64,000 nucleotides of DNA from JAAYJK01 sp964501655 (GTDB lineage: Bacteria > Bacillota > Syntrophomonadia > Syntrophomonadales > Syntrophomonadaceae). Position numbers and translations under genes: made by a program. The stretch covers positions 49,032 through 113,031 of the forward strand of contig CAZCTN010000007.1 in the NCBI GenBank assembly GCA_964501655.1, written 5' to 3'. The notes beneath the pieces were generated by a model. The model was not told where the DNA came from and ran no database searches. It was given only the letters and a program-made list of their open reading frames with translations. Positions 60,146-64,000 of this stretch are shown one piece after another. The number at the start of each line of letters is the position of its first letter. Position 1 is the first letter of the stretch.

Positions 60146-60865
60146 CTAACTGCCCATAAAACACCAGCGCTCCAGACCCATTAGCTGAGCAGCAGCGGCT
60201 CCTGTGGTACCAAAGAATATGGCCGGCTTACTGTTGCAGTAATCAGTAATGGTAGCATTTACTACGGTGCTGCCGGTAGCAATGATTAAATCGCACCATT
60301 GCAGTACTGCTTCGGTTGCTTCCGCTCCTTCGATCAGTACGCCGTATTTTATTTTTCCTATGTTGTCAGGATCCAGATCCAAAGCCCGAACCTCAAAAGT
60401 CTGCTGAAGCTTATCCAACATGGCTGGCTGGAAACCTACCAGAGCTATTTTGGGGCCGCCAAACCGGTCTTTGATATGTTTGACCAGTTCCCGGGAACAG
60501 AGTTCGGGTTCCTCATCATGACAATGAATGGTTCTATCCACCAGGCCCAGGTATTTAAGTACTGCGTTCATAGTAGATATGAGAATCGCCCGGTCAAAAT
60601 TGCTCTCCGGATTTTTGCTTAATATCTGTCCCAATGTACCCTGAAAATCACCGGCCATATCAGTAAAAGCTTGGCCTCTTGTCCCTTTAAACACCGCCTC
60701 CATCAATTTCTCTTTTCCTTTTATTATAGGGTAGTCGGTTCGTTCAGGATTTCCGATAGCTTCTTTTGCCGAAAGGGTTCGGCCGGAGATAATTACTTCT
60801 TCGTCCCAGAGTTGATTATCCTCGGCAATTTTGCGGAATTTTCCCCTTAGTTTCCGATAAAACAT
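60146..60865 (-). CDS. DUF364-type Rossmann-like protein (putative heavy-metal chelation domain)
   Basis: A 239-residue protein on the minus strand behind AGGAGGT. The N-terminal part includes GRTLSAKEAIGNPERTDYPI, and the C-terminal part has KIALVGFQPAMLDKLQQTF, VRALDLDPDNIG and CDLIIATGSTVVNATI with a terminal GTTGAAAAQLMGLERWC. This layout fits the DUF4213/DUF364 family, often near metal or cofactor genes. The exact function is unknown. Confidence 0.78.
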   Translation of the reverse strand: MFYRKLRGKFRKIAEDNQLWDEEVIISGRTLSAKEAIGNPERTDYPIIKGKEKLMEAVFKGTRGQAFTDMAGDFQGTLGQILSKNPESNFDRAILISTMNAVLKYLGLVDRTIHCHDEEPELCSRELVKHIKDRFGGPKIALVGFQPAMLDKLQQTFEVRALDLDPDNIGKIKYGVLIEGAEATEAVLQWCDLIIATGSTVVNATITDYCNSKPAIFFGTTGAAAAQLMGLERWCFMGS

Positions 60866-60969
60866 TAAAAATACCTCCTACTATTAACATAATAAGCATT
60901 TCCTGTGACTAATGTATAGTGCTGCGAGCCAGAATACCCTCAGAAAAGGAAAAAGCTTGGTTTTACAGA

Positions 60970-60998
60970 ACAAGAAAAAGCCCGCTTGGAAAAGCGGG
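60970..60998 (-). terminator. Minus-strand intrinsic terminator
   Basis: Read on the minus strand, CCCGCTT-TTCC-AAGCGGG (60998-60981) is followed by CTTTTTCTTG. There is no T-run on the plus side. Confidence 0.82.
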
Positions 60999-61270
60999 TA
61001 GAAAAAGATTGGGATTGTATGCAAAAGCTCCAGAAGAGCCTTTTACCAAAATAAAAATCGTGCCTATGAAAAAATAGACACGACAATAAACAAGCAAACC
61101 AACCTGAGTCAAAGCAACAACACGAATAATCATGTACAGCAATCAAAACAGGCCTGAGTCTGTAAGGTCTTGTCTCCTTTCCACAATACGGGGAGGCACA
61201 GGTGTTTCCGCCTGCACCCAGGTTGATAGGCCGTAGCCATGCCTTAGGCATATCAACTCGGAGGCTGTAT
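60975..61270 (-). ncRNA. Candidate structured RNA gene of unknown class
   Basis: This intergenic stretch on the minus strand can form, in order, GTTGATA/TATCAAC (61251-61257 with 61222-61228) enclosing TGCC/GGCA, then GGTGCAGG/CCTGTGCC with two G-U pairs (61211-61218 with 61195-61202), and at the end a strong intrinsic terminator. It contains TGACTCAGG twice in close variants. A 103-codon open frame on this strand has no ribosome site and odd composition. It does not match tmRNA, RNase P or SRP RNA as I know them. 6S RNA is possible but unproven. Confidence 0.45.
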
Positions 61271-61423
61271 AAATATTATGATAAGTTTACCACAGCAATT
61301 TACATTAATCAATACAATTAAGGCTATAATCCGACCGGCTGAATCCAATGGCACCTTACTCCTTAAGACCGGAGGGCCCTCTTGGGGTGGAGTTTATACA
61401 GGGAGTAGTTGTATAATAAAATC

Positions 61424-61500
61424 AGGTCAACAGATGTCCCCGCTCTTTAAGCGATCGGGCTTCTGTTAACAAAAGCGGCGGTGGATTTTGACCTTGCCCA
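61424..61500 (+). repeat. Dispersed intergenic element, copy D
   Basis: The most diverged copy. The core is GTCAACAGATGTCCCCGCT (61426-61444), then CTTTAAG, TCGGGCTTCTGTTAACAAAA and GCGGCGG. It ends about 95 bp before the LRAT-like gene. Recognition rests mainly on the AGATGTCCCCGCT-CTTTAA block shared with copy C. Confidence 0.45.
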
Positions 61501-61594
61501 TGGTTGTTAAATTCAAGACAGCAATCAGCCGACCCTGCAATCGCCGGGAAAGCTGAACTAACCAGATAATATTGCATTGCCTTTGGAGGAAATA

Positions 61595-62185
61595 ATGGAA
61601 ATAAAAAACTTGAAGGGTAGAGTTTTTCGACTTCACCAGGATAAAATGCGCCAGAAACCTGAAAAGAGAAGGCAGCAGAGCACCAAACGCCGGGAACAAA
61701 TGGATAGGGTTCATGAGTTGATTCGGCTTAATCGCCAGAACCGGAAAGAGATTCAGCATATCACCCGGGAGATGAATCCCAACCTGGGCAAAGCTGCGCA
61801 AGTTTATCACAATGTATTGGATACCATAGACAACTATATAGAGAGCCGCAATAACGGTTTGAATCGTATGCTGCTGGCTGAAGATGCCTGGGATATAAAA
61901 CCCGGAGACCATTTATTTGTTCAGCGGCCCGGTTTTACTCACCATGGTTTGTATATGGGGGGCAATCTGGTGCTTCACTATCATATGGGGCGGGTTAAAG
62001 TAAGCGTACCGGAGGAATTCACGGAAGGCGCCCGGATACACAAAAAACCGGAGGAAGAGAGCCCGGCCGCCTATTCCGGAGAGGAAATCATTAAAAGAGG
62101 ATTGAGCAGATATGGAGAAAACCAGTACAACATGGTGTTCAACAACTGCGAACACTTTGCTCGCTGGGCCAGGAACGGCCAGTGA
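61595..62185 (+). CDS. LRAT-domain (NlpC/P60-fold) protein
   Basis: A 196-residue protein behind TTTGGAGG. The first 90 residues are highly charged and helical, probably coiled coil (QKPEKRRQQSTKRREQMDRV). The C-terminal domain has IKPGDHLFVQRPGFTHHGLY and VLHYHMGRVKV, then FNNCEHFARWAR, with the Cys-His catalytic arrangement of lecithin:retinol acyltransferase-like proteins. Eukaryotic relatives are acyltransferases or phospholipases; the bacterial role is unknown, perhaps a lipid acyl transfer. The frame opens six codons earlier at 61577 without a good ribosome site. Confidence 0.82.
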   Translation: MEIKNLKGRVFRLHQDKMRQKPEKRRQQSTKRREQMDRVHELIRLNRQNRKEIQHITREMNPNLGKAAQVYHNVLDTIDNYIESRNNGLNRMLLAEDAWDIKPGDHLFVQRPGFTHHGLYMGGNLVLHYHMGRVKVSVPEEFTEGARIHKKPEEESPAAYSGEEIIKRGLSRYGENQYNMVFNNCEHFARWARNGQ

Positions 62186-62202
62186 GATACCCGAATGAGA
62201 AC

Positions 62203-62230
62203 CGGGTCAGAAAACAATGTGTCTGACCCG
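62203..62230. terminator. Hairpin between convergent genes
   Basis: CGGGTCAGA (62203-62211) pairs with TCTGACCCG (62222-62230). It sits between the LRAT-like gene and the gene on the minus strand and lacks a strong T-run. Confidence 0.55.
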
Positions 62231-62239
62231 TTGAAATTA

Positions 62240-63151
62240 TTAAATAATCCCGGAAAGATCAGGGACCAACTCGGATATATCCGGTATTAACTTGGAAACA
62301 TCCGGAATCAATTCCGAAACATCCTGGATATCCTTTTGCAGAGGGAAATTAGGATAGTTTTCCTGCATAAATTCTTCATAGGCGTCCATGGTCCGCGATG
62401 CCTTACTTAGGATAGTATCTCTAACCCGGAAGTTATGATAAATTTCTTGTATGCCGGCACTGTCCTCATCAAAGGGAGTAGTCACGATAAGCTGGTCGAT
62501 AGTACCTAAGCCGTTGTTCTCCATTTTTTCCATAATCCTGTAGGCATTCGGGCAATTCCCAGACATTATCAGGACAGTTTCTTCCTCGCCGTCACAGGAA
62601 GCCATAATCAAGGCTGCCAGGTCTTTACAACCGTCACAGCTATTAAATATTTGTACCTGAATACGAATATTGTTGGTATTTTCCACCTTTATATGCTGCT
62701 TGGAGTTCACCCTGATTGTACGGGAATCTCCCAACCAAGCCACATCGCTGCCGAAGGCATCGCTGATAAAACGAACCGGGACAAAGGTGCGGCCATTGAT
62801 TATCCTGGCCGGAACCTCAATAGGCACCAATTCTCCATTGATAGTTGGAGAAGAAGAACCGATGATCATTTTTAGGGTTATCTTATCATGGGAGATAGTA
62901 ATGGTTGAAGTGGATTCATCCCAATCGATCGGCATACCCATTGCCTCTGCTATAGCTCGCAGGGGAACCAGAGTGCGGCCTCCTTCTATTCTGGGCGGGT
63001 CGTCAAAAATTACCTCTTCACCGTTGACATAAACCTTGATTTCATTAGCTCCAGCCTGTAGAGGCATGGCCAGAATACTGGTCAAAAGCAACAACGTCAG
63101 AACCACAACACCAACCTTATTACCCGCAGAATTCCTTTTCATGGTGCACAT
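62240..63151 (-). CDS. Copper-amine-oxidase-N-domain surface protein
   Basis: A 303-residue exported protein. The signal peptide (about 1-35) ends near LQAGANE. Two copies of the copper amine oxidase N-terminal-like beta repeat follow at about 40-150, with RIEGGRTLVPLRAIAEAMGM and ARIINGRTFVPVRFISDAFG, a domain common on clostridial cell surfaces. A second domain (about 160-260) has CDGCKDLAAL and later cysteines, and may bind metal. The C-terminus holds four heptads (DVSELIP, DVSKLIP, DISELVP, DLSGII). AGGAGGT precedes two possible starts, ATG 63151 (3 bp) and ATG 63142 (12 bp). The function is unknown. Confidence 0.82.
   Translation of the reverse strand: MCTMKRNSAGNKVGVVVLTLLLLTSILAMPLQAGANEIKVYVNGEEVIFDDPPRIEGGRTLVPLRAIAEAMGMPIDWDESTSTITISHDKITLKMIIGSSSPTINGELVPIEVPARIINGRTFVPVRFISDAFGSDVAWLGDSRTIRVNSKQHIKVENTNNIRIQVQIFNSCDGCKDLAALIMASCDGEEETVLIMSGNCPNAYRIMEKMENNGLGTIDQLIVTTPFDEDSAGIQEIYHNFRVRDTILSKASRTMDAYEEFMQENYPNFPLQKDIQDVSELIPDVSKLIPDISELVPDLSGII
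62243..62323 (-). repeat. Tandem 21-bp coding repeats
   Basis: Four imperfect 21-bp units encode the terminal heptads of the surface protein, spaced D-(V/I/L)-S-x-L-(I/V)-P. The last unit is shortened by the stop. Confidence 0.75.
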
Positions 63152-63346
63152 GTACCTCCTATATCTTTCTATATATTCCCATTCTATCAGCTATCCCCAA
63201 AATAACAATGGGGCTGGCTCATTTTGTCCCAGGCTGGGAATAGATATCCAACTGCTCAGCACGGCAGATATAAATTACCAGCCCTACTTGTAATATTATT
63301 ACATATGAGTTAATTTATGTATATATAAATTAAAAGAGGTCATTTT

Positions 63347-64000
63347 ATGCTGGCAAGACTTAACTCAATGGTGCTCTCCGGAATTGATGCTGTCCCGGTA
63401 AGGGTCGAAATAGACGTACAGGGCGGGTTGCCGGCAGTCGAAATTGTTGGATTGGCTTCCACCTCGGTAAAAGAAGCCCGGGAAAGAGTGCGTTCGGCGA
63501 TAAAAAACAGCGGCTATAACTTTCCCAATCGCCGGATAGTAATCAATCTGTCCCCGGCTGACATGAAGAAAGAGGGAACTCATTTTGATCTGCCTATCGC
63601 TCTTGGAATTCTGCTGGCTTCCGGTCAGATCGAAACCTCCCTAACGGATTCCTGCTTTATGGCAGGCGAGCTTTCCCTTTATGGCCATCTTAACAAGATT
63701 GCCGGTGTTCTTCCTATGGCGCTTGAATTAGCCAGATATGAAGGTCCGGTTGATCTCATTGTTCCTGCCGATAATGCTGGAGAAGCAGCCCTGGTAAAAG
63801 AAATACGTACTTTCACCGTATCAAGCTTGCAGGAAGCCATATCTTTTGTTAGTTCCGCGGGAGAACTTCCAGAAGCCAGAAACACCTTCCCGCCAGTGGC
63901 AAATGAGGTAAAGCCGGGGTTTGATTTCGCTGATGTTCGAGGGCAGGATACAGCTAAAAGGGCCCTTCAGGTAGCAGCCGCCGGTCATCATAATGTGCTA
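63347..64000 (+). CDS. comM: ComM/YifB family Mg-chelatase-like AAA ATPase, N-terminal part
   Basis: The first 218 residues of a protein that runs off the window. It starts MLARLNSMVLSGIDAVPVRV and has EIDVQGGLPAVEIVGLAST, VKEARERVRSAIKNSG and ITINLSPAD-like VINLSPADMKKEGTHFDLPI, diagnostic of the ComM/YifB N-terminal domain. DFADVRGQDTAKRALQVAAA leads up to the Walker A loop, which lies just past the end. ComM is a hexameric helicase that aids branch migration in natural transformation. ATG 63347 follows AAGAGGT. Its usual neighbour yraN lies about 3.7 kb upstream. Confidence 0.95.
   Translation, partial: MLARLNSMVLSGIDAVPVRVEIDVQGGLPAVEIVGLASTSVKEARERVRSAIKNSGYNFPNRRIVINLSPADMKKEGTHFDLPIALGILLASGQIETSLTDSCFMAGELSLYGHLNKIAGVLPMALELARYEGPVDLIVPADNAGEAALVKEIRTFTVSSLQEAISFVSSAGELPEARNTFPPVANEVKPGFDFADVRGQDTAKRALQVAAAGHHNVL

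Noticed and set aside
60940..61251. 103-codon minus-strand frame
   Set aside because: Cys/Phe-rich composition, no ribosome site, and overlap with a terminator; a structured RNA explains the region better.
61278..61469. 63-codon plus-strand frame
   Set aside because: No ribosome site, and it runs into element D.
1..64000. CRISPR arrays, insertion sequences, integrases or prophage structural genes
   Set aside because: None seen. The Com-like proteins are the only phage-related hint and lack any phage neighbours.

Overview
The window looks like chromosome of a spore-forming, anaerobic, syntrophic Firmicute, most like Syntrophomonas (Syntrophomonadaceae). This is inferred from gene content, not from a database match. 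The pointers are germinant-receptor genes, the order ylxM-ffh-rpsP-khpA-rimM-trmD-rplS-rbgA, dgt-dnaG-rpoD, glyS-ccpN-ppsR-ppdK, and two complete short-chain acyl-CoA beta-oxidation gene sets, each beside its own sigma-54 activator. Moderate GC, strong Shine-Dalgarno sites and many GTG/TTG starts agree with this.

Layout. 1-5.1 kb: 3' end of glyS, then a CcpN-like regulator, PpsR and pyruvate phosphate dikinase, closed by a terminator. 5.4-9.8 kb: an RND pump with its lipoprotein adaptor. 10.2-15 kb: a flavoprotein, then dgt, dnaG and rpoD. 15-15.7 kb: tRNA-Asn, -Met, -Glu and -Val with two clear promoters. 15.9-17.3 kb: citrate synthase. 18.4-25.2 kb: a germinant-receptor cluster with one A, two B, two C and two small D-like subunits. 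25.4-32.1 kb: degV and the SRP/ribosome assembly cluster, including an L19-type leader. 32.6-35.1 kb: a CapA-like lipoprotein and a family III CoA-transferase or racemase.

35.3-54.2 kb is the metabolic core. Activator 1 is followed by three GTTGC-N6-GCAAC palindromes, a -24/-12 promoter, two tiny Com-like zinc-ribbon genes, two hairpins preceded by the same 19-nt sequence, and then thl-hbd-crt-acd-CoA-transferase A/B. Activator 2 is followed by two TRGCA-N4-TGCCA sites, a near-perfect -24/-12 promoter and acd-CoA-transferase A/B-hbd-HMGCS/OB-fold fusion-SCP-x thiolase-Cys-rich protein-ech. Together these could activate an acid by CoA transfer, oxidise it and cleave it. The second set has an unusual condensing or cleaving module in place of an ordinary thiolase.

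54.6-64 kb: a dienoyl-CoA reductase-like flavoenzyme, rnhB, FliK-like and FlhB-tail-like genes, yraN, small membrane proteins, a DUF364 protein, a candidate minus-strand structured RNA, an LRAT-fold protein, a copper-amine-oxidase-N-type surface protein and the 5' part of comM. A degenerate intergenic element occurs at least five times, always on the plus strand (about 22.6, 32.5, 50.5, 54.3 and 61.4 kb). The most interesting candidates are the sigma-54/Com/hairpin control region, the HMGCS-OB/thiolase module and this dispersed element family.
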